Source of the DNA: an uncultured Oscillospiraceae bacterium
GTDB taxonomy: Bacteria; Bacillota; Clostridia; Oscillospirales; Oscillospiraceae
Direction: 5' to 3'
NCBI GenBank assembly: GCA_934553255.1
Contig: CAKTEZ010000001.1
Coordinates: 1-64,000, forward strand
Length of the DNA stretch: 64,000 nt
Shown: positions 54,828 to 63,563 of the stretch, piece after piece
Layout of the letters: every line of letters begins with the position of its first letter
Numbering within the stretch: position 1 is the first letter of the stretch
The notes under the pieces: model-generated
Database searches by the model: none
What the model was told of the DNA's origin: nothing
The model's input: only the letters and a program-made list of their open reading frames with translations
Translations under genes and position numbers: made by a program

Positions 54828-55519
54828 CCGCGCTGCTGCGGGAAGGTTTGCGGGAGCTGGGTCTGGACGAGAGCCGCGCGGAGATGCTTGAGCGCTTCGC
54901 CGGACTGCTGCTGGAAAAGAACGAGGTGATGAACCTCACCGCCATCACCGAACCGACGGCGGTCGCGCAGCTGCATCTGCTCGACAGCGCGGCGCTGACG
55001 CAGTTCGCTGATCTCTCCGGAAAAACGGTGGTGGATGTCGGCACGGGCGCGGGCTTCCCTGGGATGCCGCTGCGTATTCTGAAGGACGATTTTGACCTGA
55101 CGCTGCTCGACAGCCTCGGCAAGCGCATTGCGTGGCTTTCCGAGGTCTGCGGCGTGCTGGGACTGGAGCGCGTGGAGTGCGTCCACGCGCGGGCGGAGGA
55201 ATTTGCCGCCGCGCGGCGGGAGAGCTATGACCTCGCCGTATCGCGCGCGGTCGCGCAGCTGAATATGCTGTGCGAGCTGGCGCTGCCGCTGGTGAAGGTC
55301 GGCGGGCGCTTCCTTGCGATGAAGAGCGTGGACACCGAAGACGAGATCGCCGCGGCAAGGGACGCCGTCAGGGCGCTCGGCGGGCGGATCGCCGGAGTCG
55401 AGGATTATAGGATACCGACGAGCGAGGTCACGCACCGCGTCGTCATCATTGAGAAAATAACGCCGACGCGTGCGAAGTATCCGCGCGCGTTTGCGAAGAT
55501 CAAAAAGCAGCCGCTCTGA
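54824..55519 (+). CDS. rsmG: 16S rRNA (guanine-N7) methyltransferase RsmG (GidB)
   Basis: 231 aa from a GTG overlapping the mscL stop. SAM site VVDVGTGAGFPGMPL near 66-80, NLTAI near 37, and DLAVSRAVAQLNML near 132-145. Methylates G527 of 16S rRNA; loss gives low-level streptomycin resistance elsewhere. In many Firmicutes the gene sits beside noc or parA; here it is 4 kb from parAB. Confidence 0.95.
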   Translation: MTALLREGLRELGLDESRAEMLERFAGLLLEKNEVMNLTAITEPTAVAQLHLLDSAALTQFADLSGKTVVDVGTGAGFPGMPLRILKDDFDLTLLDSLGKRIAWLSEVCGVLGLERVECVHARAEEFAAARRESYDLAVSRAVAQLNMLCELALPLVKVGGRFLAMKSVDTEDEIAAARDAVRALGGRIAGVEDYRIPTSEVTHRVVIIEKITPTRAKYPRAFAKIKKQPL

Positions 55520-55567
55520 GGCGGCGAAGCCCGCGCTGCGGCGCGGAGAAAAAGGACGGGATGCAGA

Positions 55568-56314
55568 ATGGGGCAGGTCATCGCCGTGGTGTCCGGCAAG
55601 GGCGGCACGGGAAAAACTTCATTTACGGCTCTCGTCGGCTCGGCGTTGGCGGAGATGGGACAGAGAACGCTGTGTCTTGACTGCGATGTGGGATTGCGAA
55701 ACCTCGACTTGGCGCTCGGCATGAGCGACAGCGCGCTGATGGACTTCACGGACGTGATCTCCGGCCGCGCGACGCTGGAGCAGGCCGCGGTGCGGCATCC
55801 GCGCTGCGACCGCCTGTATCTGCTGACCGCACCGGTCGGGCTGCATGACGACATCCGCACGAGCCAGATGAAAGCGCTGCTCGACGAGGTGCGGGAGCGG
55901 TTTGATTACTGCCTGATCGACGCGGGCGCGGGGCTTGGCGACGCCTTCCGGCTCGCCACCTGCGCGGCGGACCGCGCGGTGGTGGTCGCCACGACCGATT
56001 CCACGAGCCTGCGCGACGCGCAGCGGACGGTGATGGAGCTGCGGGACTTTCCGAACGGAAGGCTGCATCTGGTCGTCAACCGCGTGCGGCGCAAGCTGCT
56101 CAAGGCGCTGAGCAGCAATATAGACGACGCCATCGACGCGGCGGGACTGCCGCTGCTGGGCGTTATTCCGGAGGACGAGGGCATTCCCATCGCGCTGGGC
56201 CGAAGCGCCCTCACGGTGTTTTCCCGCCGCAGCTATGCCGAGCAGGCCTGCTGCAACATTGCGCGCCGCCTGATGGGCGAGCGCGTGCCGCTGATGAAGC
56301 TGCCGCGGCGATAA
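55568..56314 (+). CDS. minD: MinD-like septum-site ATPase
   Basis: 248 aa. Deviant Walker A SGKGGTGKTSF near 9-19, LDCDVGLRNLDLALG near 38-52 and YCLIDAGAGLGDA near 115-127. The GLRNLDL stretch is typical of MinD rather than ParA. The C-terminus (RRLMGERVPLMKLPRR) is short and basic but not a clear membrane-targeting helix. No minC, minE or divIVA is adjacent. A 16-base gap after rsmG contains little; an MgsA-fold gene follows. Confidence 0.88.
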   Translation: MGQVIAVVSGKGGTGKTSFTALVGSALAEMGQRTLCLDCDVGLRNLDLALGMSDSALMDFTDVISGRATLEQAAVRHPRCDRLYLLTAPVGLHDDIRTSQMKALLDEVRERFDYCLIDAGAGLGDAFRLATCAADRAVVVATTDSTSLRDAQRTVMELRDFPNGRLHLVVNRVRRKLLKALSSNIDDAIDAAGLPLLGVIPEDEGIPIALGRSALTVFSRRSYAEQACCNIARRLMGERVPLMKLPRR

Positions 56315-56361
56315 ATGATTTTGCGTGATAACAAATTTACGATAGAAAGGGGCGCGGTTAT

Positions 56362-56778
56362 ATGAATATCGCTCTCATGGCACACGACAACAAGAAGGAC
56401 CTGATGGTGCAGTTCTGCACAGCCTACGCCGGCATCCTCTCCAAGCATACCATCTGCGCGACGAACATCACCGGCAAGATGGTCGCCGAGGCCACCGGCC
56501 TGCCCATCCACCTGTTTCTCGCGCGCGTACACGGCGGCGCGGAGCAGATCGGCGCGCGCATCGCCTACAACGAGATCGATCTGGTCCTGTTTTTCAACGA
56601 CCCGCGCGACGATAAGTCCTGTGAAAGCGTGAGCTATATTTCCCGCCTGTGCGACCAGAACAACATTCCCTTTGCCAGCAATGTGGCGACGGCGGAAATG
56701 CTGGTGCTGGGTCTGAACCGCGGCGACCTTGATTGGCGCGACATCGTGAATCCGAAAACCAAGCCGTTTACGGCGTGA
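56362..56778 (+). CDS. MgsA-fold protein lacking the usual methylglyoxal synthase catalytic residues
   Basis: 138 aa, the length and fold of methylglyoxal synthase (MNIALMAHDNKK opening, NIPFASNVATAEMLV near 107-121). Compared with Bacillus and E. coli MgsA as I remember them, three sites differ: the phosphate loop GTTG reads NITG; SGPxGGDQQ, which carries the catalytic Asp, reads ARVHGGAEQ; and the PHxPD segment with an active-site His reads KSCES. It therefore probably does not make methylglyoxal. GAAAGGGG precedes the ATG. It follows minD by 47 bases, as mgsA does in several Clostridia clusters. Confidence 0.8.
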   Translation: MNIALMAHDNKKDLMVQFCTAYAGILSKHTICATNITGKMVAEATGLPIHLFLARVHGGAEQIGARIAYNEIDLVLFFNDPRDDKSCESVSYISRLCDQNNIPFASNVATAEMLVLGLNRGDLDWRDIVNPKTKPFTA

Positions 56779-56837
56779 TTTTGAATACAAAAAGTATTTT
56801 ATTAACTCGAAATTACAGATAGGAGTTGTTTTGCCTT

Positions 56838-58610
56838 ATGATGCAGTCCCGTACCCACACCTGTAACCAGCTTCGCATCGAGAATGTCGGCGAGAAGGTC
56901 AAGCTTGTCGGCTGGATGGAGAACATCCGCGAGGTCGGCGGCAATCTCGCCTTTGTCGTGCTGCGTGACTTCTACGGCACGACGCAGATCGTCGTCGAGG
57001 ACGAGGCGGATCTGAAGACGGTCAAGAGCCTGAACAAAGAGAGTACCATTTCCGTCGAGGGCACGGTGCGCGAGCGCGCGAGCAAGAACGCCAAGCAGGC
57101 GACCGGCGAGATCGAGGTCGTGCCGGAAAAGATAGAGGTGCTTGGCCGCTGCCGCTACAATTCGCTGCCGTTCGAGATCAACCGCAGCCGCGACGCCGAC
57201 GAGACCCAGCGCCTGAAGTACCGCTATCTTGACCTGCGTAATCCCGCGGTGAAGAAAAACATCATTCTGCGCTGCAACGTCATCGCCGCGCTGCGTCAGG
57301 CGATGATGGCGCACGACTTCCTCGAGATCACGACGCCGATCCTGACGGCCTCCTCGCCCGAGGGCGCGCGCGATTATCTGGTACCCGCGCGCAAGCACCC
57401 CGGCAAGTTCTATGCGCTGCCGCAGGCGCCGCAGCAGTTCAAGCAGCTGCTGATGACGAGCGGCTTTGACCGCTATTTCCAGATCGCGCCCTGCTTCCGT
57501 GACGAGGACGCGCGCGGCGACCGCTCCCCGGGCGAGTTTTATCAGCTCGATATGGAGATGGCGTTCGCCACGCAGGAGGATGTGTTCGCCGTGTGCGAGG
57601 ATGTGCTGCCGCCCATCTTTGCAAAGTTCGGTACCTATGACATCGCGTCCAAGCCGCCGTTCCGCCGCATCGCGTACAACGACGCGCTTGCCACCTACGG
57701 CAGCGACAAGCCCGACCTGCGTATTGACCTGACTGCCGCCGATGTGACGGCGCTGTTTGCCGAGAACGAGTTCGAGGCGCTGCGCGGCCAGACCGTTAAG
57801 GCGGTTCCCATCACAAACTGCTCGCTTACGCGCAAGCAGATCGATAAGCTGCTTACCGACTGCGAGGTGCAGAGCGGCACGAAGAGCTACTGGTTCAAGA
57901 TGGACGAGAACGGCGAATTGGCGGGCGGCATCGGCAAGTTCGTCGCTCCCATCAAGACGGAGCTGACCGAGAAGCTGAGCCTCAAGCCCAATACGCTCGT
58001 CATCGTCTGCGCGGGCAAGCTGGCGACCAAGGCCGTCGGCGTCGCCATCAAGACCTTCGGTCCCGCCTGCGAGGGCCACATGGACAAGGAACGCTACGAG
58101 TTCTGCTGGATCGTCGATTTCCCGATGTATGAGATCGGCGAGGAGAGCGGCGAGCTGGAGTTCTGCCACAATCCGTTCTCGATGCCCAAGGGCGGCATGG
58201 AGACGATGCTCGCCGCCGAGCGCGGCGAGATCGACCCGCTGACCATCACCGCCGACCAGTACGACCTCGTGTGCAACGGCGTGGAGCTGTCGTCGGGCGC
58301 GGTGCGTAACCACGACCCTGAGATCATGATCAAGGCGTTCGAGCTGGTGCGGCTCGGCGAGGACGACGTGAAGGCAAAGTTCCCCGCGATGTACAACGCG
58401 TTCTGCTACGGCGCGCCCCCGCACGCCGGTATCGCCCCGGGCGTTGACCGCATGGTGATGCTGCTCGCGGGCGAGGACAGCATCCGCGAGATCATTCCGT
58501 TCCCCATGAACAAGAACGCGCAGGACATCATGATGGGCGCGCCCAGCGAGGTCACGCAGAAGCAGCTGGACGAGCTGCACATCGCGGTGACGGCACACGA
58601 GGACGAGTAA
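56838..58610 (+). CDS. aspS: Aspartyl-tRNA synthetase, bacterial type
   Basis: 590 aa from the ATG at 56838; AGGAG lies rather far upstream and the ATG at 56841 is equally possible. OB-fold anticodon-binding domain (about 1-105), class II motifs [22 protein letters not shown] near 213-234 and [13 protein letters not shown] near 533-545, with the bacterial GAD insert (about 290-405). Whether it is discriminating for tRNAAsp or also serves tRNAAsn cannot be read from the window. Confidence 0.96.
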   Translation: MMQSRTHTCNQLRIENVGEKVKLVGWMENIREVGGNLAFVVLRDFYGTTQIVVEDEADLKTVKSLNKESTISVEGTVRERASKNAKQATGEIEVVPEKIEVLGRCRYNSLPFEINRSRDADETQRLKYRYLDLRNPAVKKNIILRCNVIAALRQAMMAHDFLEITTPILTASSPEGARDYLVPARKHPGKFYALPQAPQQFKQLLMTSGFDRYFQIAPCFRDEDARGDRSPGEFYQLDMEMAFATQEDVFAVCEDVLPPIFAKFGTYDIASKPPFRRIAYNDALATYGSDKPDLRIDLTAADVTALFAENEFEALRGQTVKAVPITNCSLTRKQIDKLLTDCEVQSGTKSYWFKMDENGELAGGIGKFVAPIKTELTEKLSLKPNTLVIVCAGKLATKAVGVAIKTFGPACEGHMDKERYEFCWIVDFPMYEIGEESGELEFCHNPFSMPKGGMETMLAAERGEIDPLTITADQYDLVCNGVELSSGAVRNHDPEIMIKAFELVRLGEDDVKAKFPAMYNAFCYGAPPHAGIAPGVDRMVMLLAGEDSIREIIPFPMNKNAQDIMMGAPSEVTQKQLDELHIAVTAHEDE

Positions 58611-58644
58611 AGACGGCACGCCGCCGTCGGTTCGGAGGAGGACT

Positions 58645-59085
58645 ATGAAAACCGTAACGATCTACACCGACGGCGCGTGCAGCGGCAACCCGGGACCCGG
58701 GGGCTGGGGCGCGGTGCTGAAGTACGGCGGGCATGAGCGCGAGCTGTCCGGCGGCGAGGCGCAGACCACGAATAACCGCATGGAGCTGACCGCGGTGATC
58801 GAGGCGCTCCGTCTGCTCAAGGAGCCGTGCGCGGTGGAGCTGTATTCCGACTCCAAGTACGTTATCGATGCGCTGAGCAAGGGCTGGGTCTACGGCTGGC
58901 AGAAGAAGGGCTGGATCAAGAGCGACAAAAAGCCCGCGCTGAATGTGGACCTTTGGGAGAGGCTGCTGCCGCTTATCGCGGCACACGACGTCCGCTACCA
59001 TTGGGTCAAAGGCCACGCGGAGAACGAATACAACAATCGCTGCGACCAAATGGCCGTGGCGGAGAGCCGAAAATTTAGAGAGTAG
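58645..59085 (+). CDS. rnhA: Ribonuclease HI
   Basis: 146 aa. Cuts RNA in RNA-DNA hybrids. Catalytic set: [12 protein letters not shown] near 5-16 (Asp), [14 protein letters not shown] near 44-57 (Glu), [12 protein letters not shown] near 66-77 (Asp) and [13 protein letters not shown] near 121-133 (His, Asp). GGAGGAGGAC precedes the ATG. Last plus-strand gene before the mre cluster. Confidence 0.97.
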   Translation: MKTVTIYTDGACSGNPGPGGWGAVLKYGGHERELSGGEAQTTNNRMELTAVIEALRLLKEPCAVELYSDSKYVIDALSKGWVYGWQKKGWIKSDKKPALNVDLWERLLPLIAAHDVRYHWVKGHAENEYNNRCDQMAVAESRKFRE

Positions 59086-59123
59086 GACGCCCAATTTACA
59101 AATTGTTCACAGGCGTTTCAAAC

Positions 59124-59304
59124 TTTAGAAAAAAATCGCTGGTATCTTAATACTTGCAAAGGGGTTATGTGATCCCCGATGTGATTTTCTCCCTCCTAAA
59201 AATACACACACAACACACAGCCAAAAGCCTCCGTCGAAAGACGGAGGCTTTTGGTGTCCTTTGGCAGAGTGCGGAAAGACCGCCCACGGGTGTGGACGGT
59301 CTTT
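59124..59304 (+). ncRNA. Intergenic stretch with promoter-like site and two strong hairpins, possible small RNA
   Basis: TTTAGA (59124-59129), 18-base spacer and TAATAC (59148-59153) could start a transcript near 59160. A GGGG/CCCC hairpin (59161-59177) and an unpaired A/C-rich stretch follow. A 15-bp stem with a GAAA loop (59221-59235 with 59240-59254) ends it. A second hairpin (59275-59287 with 59292-59304) is separate and may end mrdA on the other strand. The remaining gap to 59401 shows nothing recognised. Confidence 0.3.
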
Positions 59305-59401
59305 TCTGCTTGGGAGAGCGTGCGGTGCGGAGACGCTTCACGGGAGGGGCCGGAGGGCTGCTCCGTGAGCAAAGGCTGCGGGACAGCCCATGGACGGAAG
59401 G

Positions 59402-61468
59402 TCACCTGAGCAGCGTGTTTTCGCCGACAATGACCTTTTCCGCGTCGGCGGAGGTGAAGTAGGAATTTAATATCTGCACGGTGGTGGACGCCAGCGCGCT
59501 GCCCGAGCCGCCCTTTTCGATGACGACGGCCGCGGCGATCTGCGGGTCGTCGTAGGGGGCAAAGGCGACGAAAACACCGTTGCTGACCTTGCTGCCGGTC
59601 TCCGCCGTGCCGGTCTTGGCGGCAGCGTCTACCACGCAGTCCTTGAAATAATAGGCGACGCTGCCGGAAACGACCAGATCGCGCATACCCTGCAGGACGG
59701 CCTTCCGATTTTCCGGGTCGATGTCAATGATCTCGGCGGGCGGCTCGTCGTACACGGCGACAAGCGCGGAGTTGTCGTAGGTCTTGACGCTCTTGAGCAG
59801 ATGGGCGTTGTAGCGCGTACCGCCGTCGGCAAGTGTGGCGATGTAGTTCGCCAGCTGGAGCGGCGTAAAGCGCGAGTAGGACTGACCGATGGCGGCGGTG
59901 AGGGTCTGACCGTCCGTCCAGTAGTGGCCCTTGAGGGAATTGACATAGTCCGGCGTGGTCATGACACCGATCTCCTCCGGGATCTCGATGCCCGTCGGTT
60001 CGCCGAGACCGAAGGCGTAGGCGTAGCGCGCGAGGTTGGAGATGCCCGTCATGCGGCCGACATCGTAGAAAAAGTAGTTGCACGAGACCTTGATGGCTTC
60101 GGTGACATCGATATTGCCGTGGTTGCCGCCGGTCCTGCTGTAGAGCCAACATTTGTATGCCCATGTGCCGTAGTGATACACGCCGCGCGTGAGGATCTTC
60201 GACTGCGGCGTGATGATGCCGGTCTCGAGCGCGGCGATGGCGGTGACGGGCTTGAAGGTCGAGCCGGGGGCATAGGCCTCCTGCGTGGCGCGGTTCCAGA
60301 AGGGCTTGAGGGGGTCGTCGCGGTTTTCCGCATAGTCCTCGTTAAAGGTCTTGAGCGAGAAGGTGGGGTAGCTGGCAAGCGCCAGCACTTCGCCCGTGCC
60401 GACCTGCACGACCGCGGCTGCCGCGCCGCGGCCGATGCCGTCCTCCGCGGTCATGCCCTCGACGGTTTCGGCGAGAATGCGCTCCACATCTTCCTGAAAG
60501 TCGATGTCGAGAGTGAGGGCGACGGTGTTGCCCGGCTCCGGCTCGACGGAATAAATTTCGCTGGTGACCTTACCCGCGGTGTTGACCGTGACGATGCGGC
60601 GGCCGTTTTTGCCGCGCAGATAGTCCTCGAAGGCGAGCTCCACGCCGTCGCGTCCGACGAGTGCGTCCATGGCGTAGCCCTTTTCCTTGTATTCGTCCCA
60701 TCTTCCGGTGGGGATCTTGGTGATGCGGCCGAGAATGTGGGCCGCGGCGTCGGTCTGGTAGACGCGGGTGGAGGAGGTGCCGATGTGAATGGGCGCGTAA
60801 GCGCCGTCCTTCAACTCGGCGATCAGTTCCACGGAGATGTCTGTGGCAAGGGTGACGGTCTCGCGCTGATCCAGCTTGGCGAGGGCAAGCGCGTAGCGCA
60901 GACCGAGCAGGCGGCGCACCTTGTTGTCCGTATGTTCGGCGGGGGTGTGAAATTCGGTCTTGAGCAAGGAGAGAAGATGCTCCGGCGTGAGGGGCGGGTC
61001 CTCGTCGGTGGTAAGGTCGGCGGAGGAAGCCCACTTCTTGCTTACAAGGTAGCGGTTGAGCGCGCTGTGCGAGCCGGCGCCGGCGGCGTTGAAATCATAG
61101 ACAAAGGGAGCGCCGGAGGAGAGGGGAAGCGCATCCTCCCACACGATGCCGCGGCGGTCGAGCAGCTCCATCAGGCGCGTGAGGTCGGCGTTGAGCGTTT
61201 CGTCATCGTTCGAGGCGAGGGAGAGATCCAACTCCAATGTGTAGACGCTGCGGTTGGAGGTAAGGACCTTACCGTTGCGGTCGGTGAGGATGCCGCGCGA
61301 GGTGACGACGGTCTCGCTCTTGGTGTTGGCGCGGATGGAGCGGGCGCGATATTCCGCGCCGTGAACGATCTGTGTATCGTAAAGCGCGGAGACATAGAAC
61401 ACGAGTACGAGCAGGAAGAGCGCGCCGATGACGGTCAGGCGGCGGTGAAATTGTTTTTTATCGTCCAC
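59402..61468 (-). CDS. mrdA: Penicillin-binding protein 2 (elongasome transpeptidase)
   Basis: 688 aa from the GTG at 61468 with AAAGGAGGTCCGCC upstream; the open frame beyond it overlaps mreD. One membrane helix (about 12-32), a PBP dimerisation domain (about 55-330) and a transpeptidase domain: STFK near 398-401, SCN near 454-456 and KTGTAE near 617-622. A class B PBP cross-linking side-wall peptidoglycan with RodA and MreBCD. Last gene of the maf-mreC-mreD-mrdA row. Confidence 0.95.
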   Translation of the reverse strand: MDDKKQFHRRLTVIGALFLLVLVFYVSALYDTQIVHGAEYRARSIRANTKSETVVTSRGILTDRNGKVLTSNRSVYTLELDLSLASNDDETLNADLTRLMELLDRRGIVWEDALPLSSGAPFVYDFNAAGAGSHSALNRYLVSKKWASSADLTTDEDPPLTPEHLLSLLKTEFHTPAEHTDNKVRRLLGLRYALALAKLDQRETVTLATDISVELIAELKDGAYAPIHIGTSSTRVYQTDAAAHILGRITKIPTGRWDEYKEKGYAMDALVGRDGVELAFEDYLRGKNGRRIVTVNTAGKVTSEIYSVEPEPGNTVALTLDIDFQEDVERILAETVEGMTAEDGIGRGAAAAVVQVGTGEVLALASYPTFSLKTFNEDYAENRDDPLKPFWNRATQEAYAPGSTFKPVTAIAALETGIITPQSKILTRGVYHYGTWAYKCWLYSRTGGNHGNIDVTEAIKVSCNYFFYDVGRMTGISNLARYAYAFGLGEPTGIEIPEEIGVMTTPDYVNSLKGHYWTDGQTLTAAIGQSYSRFTPLQLANYIATLADGGTRYNAHLLKSVKTYDNSALVAVYDEPPAEIIDIDPENRKAVLQGMRDLVVSGSVAYYFKDCVVDAAAKTGTAETGSKVSNGVFVAFAPYDDPQIAAAVVIEKGGSGSALASTTVQILNSYFTSADAEKVIVGENTLLR

Positions 61469-61496
61469 GGCGGACCTCCTTTCGCGGGGCGGTGGG

Positions 61497-62009
61497 TCAA
61501 AGGGTGAAGCGTCGGTGCAGGAACGCGAGCAGCGGGTGGCACACCGCGAGCAGCGGCAGGGACAGCAGCAGCTCGCGCAGGGCGCGGTCCAGAATGGCGG
61601 CGAGGGAAGAGCGGCCCGCAAGCAGCAGGACCACGGCAAGGATCAGGTCAATGAGCGCGAAGGCGACCGCCGAAGAGACGAGCGAGCAGAGCAGGCCGGG
61701 CTGCAGGACGCTGCGGGCGATGAAAGAAACGAGCAGCGCCGCCGCGGTGAACGAAACGGTGTAGAGCCACGGCACGGGGGCGGTGAGCGCGAGGTCGCAC
61801 AGCAAGCCGAACACGAGGCCGAAGACAACGCCCTCAAGCCGCTCCTCCATGGAAACGACGACGGCGAGCAGCAGCGGCGGCAGGAAGGGAACGACGCCCT
61901 GCACGCGCACATGAGCGGTGGTCAGGGTATGAAGAAAAAGCAGAAGCGCGATGGCAAGCGCGTAGACCGTCCACTTGATTCTCAGGTCGCGCGTGGTGGT
62001 GGGGGACAT
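61497..62009 (-). CDS. mreD: Rod-shape-determining protein MreD
   Basis: 170 aa from the ATG at 62009 (AAAGGAGGCCCGCCCC upstream). Five hydrophobic helices and no soluble domain, the usual look of MreD, between mreC and mrdA. GLVFGLLCDLALTAPVPWLYT near 80-100 is the most family-like stretch. Called mainly from context. Confidence 0.88.
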   Translation of the reverse strand: MSPTTTRDLRIKWTVYALAIALLLFLHTLTTAHVRVQGVVPFLPPLLLAVVVSMEERLEGVVFGLVFGLLCDLALTAPVPWLYTVSFTAAALLVSFIARSVLQPGLLCSLVSSAVAFALIDLILAVVLLLAGRSSLAAILDRALRELLLSLPLLAVCHPLLAFLHRRFTL

Positions 62010-62052
62010 GGGGCGGGCCTCCTTTCCGAAACGGCGGTGAAAAAACGCGGCG

Positions 62053-62892
62053 TCAGTCAACAATGTCGAACGACTTGATGACAAAGACCTCGGTGAGCGC
62101 GTCGAGCCGCGCCGAGGGGGTGAGAACGGCATATTGGGCAAGACCGTCGTCGTCCGTGCGGACGGTATCGACCGTGCCGACGACGAGGCCGCCGGGGTAA
62201 AAGCCGCCGAGGCCGGAGGTCGTGATGATGTCGCCGGAGAGCAGCTGGCTGTCGGCGGGGAGATAGGTCAGCTTCAGCCTGCCTTCGCCCATGAGGGAAA
62301 GGTCGCCCTCCGCGACCGCGACCTCCTGCGTGCGGAAGATGCGCGCACCCAGCTCCGTATCGGTGTCGATGATGGTGAGTACGGTGGACCAGTTATAGCC
62401 GACCGAGGACACCACGCCGACGAGGCAGCCCTCGGAGGAAACGACGCAGTCATTCTTCTCGACGCCGTGGGCGGTGCCGCGGTTGAGGGTGAGCGTGCTG
62501 GTCCAATTTGTGCTTTGGCGGTCGATGACGGCGGCGGACTCAAACTCGAAGTCGCGGCGCTGTTCGCGCAGGTCCAGCAGATCGCGCAGAAGCGCATTCT
62601 CCTCGCGGTCGGCCTCCGCCTGCCGCGCGTCGCGCTCCAGCTCTGCCACGCGCACGCGCAGCGCCTCGTTTTCGGCGAGGAGGTCGGAATAGTCCTTATA
62701 ATAGCGCTGCTTGTCCTCGACCCATGTGGCGACGGCGGTGGCGGCGCTGCGGAACGGATAGGTCAGCACGCCGACGGCGTTCTGCAGAAGGCCGGAGGTC
62801 GCGCTCAGGTAGCTCAGCACGCTGATGACAACGGCGCAGGCGGTGGTGACGATCAGCAGACGCAGGCCGTATTTTTCCAGAAATTCACGCAT
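62053..62892 (-). CDS. mreC: Rod-shape-determining protein MreC
   Basis: 279 aa. One N-terminal membrane helix (about 11-30), a coiled coil (about 60-105) and the twin beta-barrel periplasmic-type domain (about 110-275) with GVEKNDCVVSSEGCLVGVVSSVG and the TSGLGGFYPGGLVVG stretch typical of MreC. It links MreB filaments to PBPs. GAAAGGAGGGC precedes the ATG. Confidence 0.94.
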   Translation of the reverse strand: MREFLEKYGLRLLIVTTACAVVISVLSYLSATSGLLQNAVGVLTYPFRSAATAVATWVEDKQRYYKDYSDLLAENEALRVRVAELERDARQAEADREENALLRDLLDLREQRRDFEFESAAVIDRQSTNWTSTLTLNRGTAHGVEKNDCVVSSEGCLVGVVSSVGYNWSTVLTIIDTDTELGARIFRTQEVAVAEGDLSLMGEGRLKLTYLPADSQLLSGDIITTSGLGGFYPGGLVVGTVDTVRTDDDGLAQYAVLTPSARLDALTEVFVIKSFDIVD

Positions 62893-62917
62893 GGAAAAGC
62901 CCTCCTTTCGGGGGAGA

Positions 62918-63496
62918 TCAGAAAAATTGCACGCCGAAGTGCTTCGTCAGGCATTGACCGAGTTTTTCGACCGGCAGACCCATGACATTATAAAAATCGC
63001 CGTCGATGCGCTCGACGAGCAGCGCGCCGAGACTCTGCACGCCGTAGGCGCCCGCCTTGTCCATCGGCTCGCCGGTGGCAATGTAGGCGCGCAGCTCGGC
63101 CTCGGTGCAGGGACGGAAGTACACATCGGTGGAGACGGTGAAGCTCTCGACCCTGTCGCCCTGACGGACGGTCACGCCGGTGCAGACCGTGTGGCGGTTG
63201 CCCGCCAGCTCGGTGAGCATACGCAGCGCGTCCGCTTCGTCGCGCGGCTTGCCGAGACGGTCGTCGCCGAGGAATACCATGGTGTCGGCGGTGATGAGAA
63301 TGTCCGTGGGCGCGACGAGCAGGGCCGCCGCATTGGACTTCAGGCGGGAGATGTGGGCGACGATCTGCTGCGGGGAAAGTCCGTCGGGATAACTCTCCTC
63401 CACATTGGGAACGACGACGGAAAAATCGGCGATGCCCATGCGCCGGAGCAACTCGTGGCGGCGCGGGGACTGGGAAGCAAGGACGATATGGGGCAT
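62918..63496 (-). CDS. maf: Maf-type nucleotide pyrophosphatase
   Basis: 192 aa. LASQSPRRHELLRRMG near 6-21 is the signature; LITADTMVFLGDDRLGKP near 67-84 carries the catalytic Asp; YGVQSLGALLVERIDGDFYNVMGLP near 150-174 closes the site. Hydrolyses dTTP/UTP or modified nucleotides. In Bacillus maf likewise sits beside mreBCD. AAAAGGAGCC precedes the ATG. Confidence 0.96.
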   Translation of the reverse strand: MPHIVLASQSPRRHELLRRMGIADFSVVVPNVEESYPDGLSPQQIVAHISRLKSNAAALLVAPTDILITADTMVFLGDDRLGKPRDEADALRMLTELAGNRHTVCTGVTVRQGDRVESFTVSTDVYFRPCTEAELRAYIATGEPMDKAGAYGVQSLGALLVERIDGDFYNVMGLPVEKLGQCLTKHFGVQFF

Positions 63497-63563
63497 GAGA
63501 AAGGCTCCTTTTCGATAACGGATAGGATAATATATAATGAGTTATACGATGCGTTTTCAAAAA

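Noticed and set aside
55568-56314. Second parA
   Set aside because: GLRNLDL and the neighbourhood with an MgsA-like gene fit MinD; no ParB-type gene follows.
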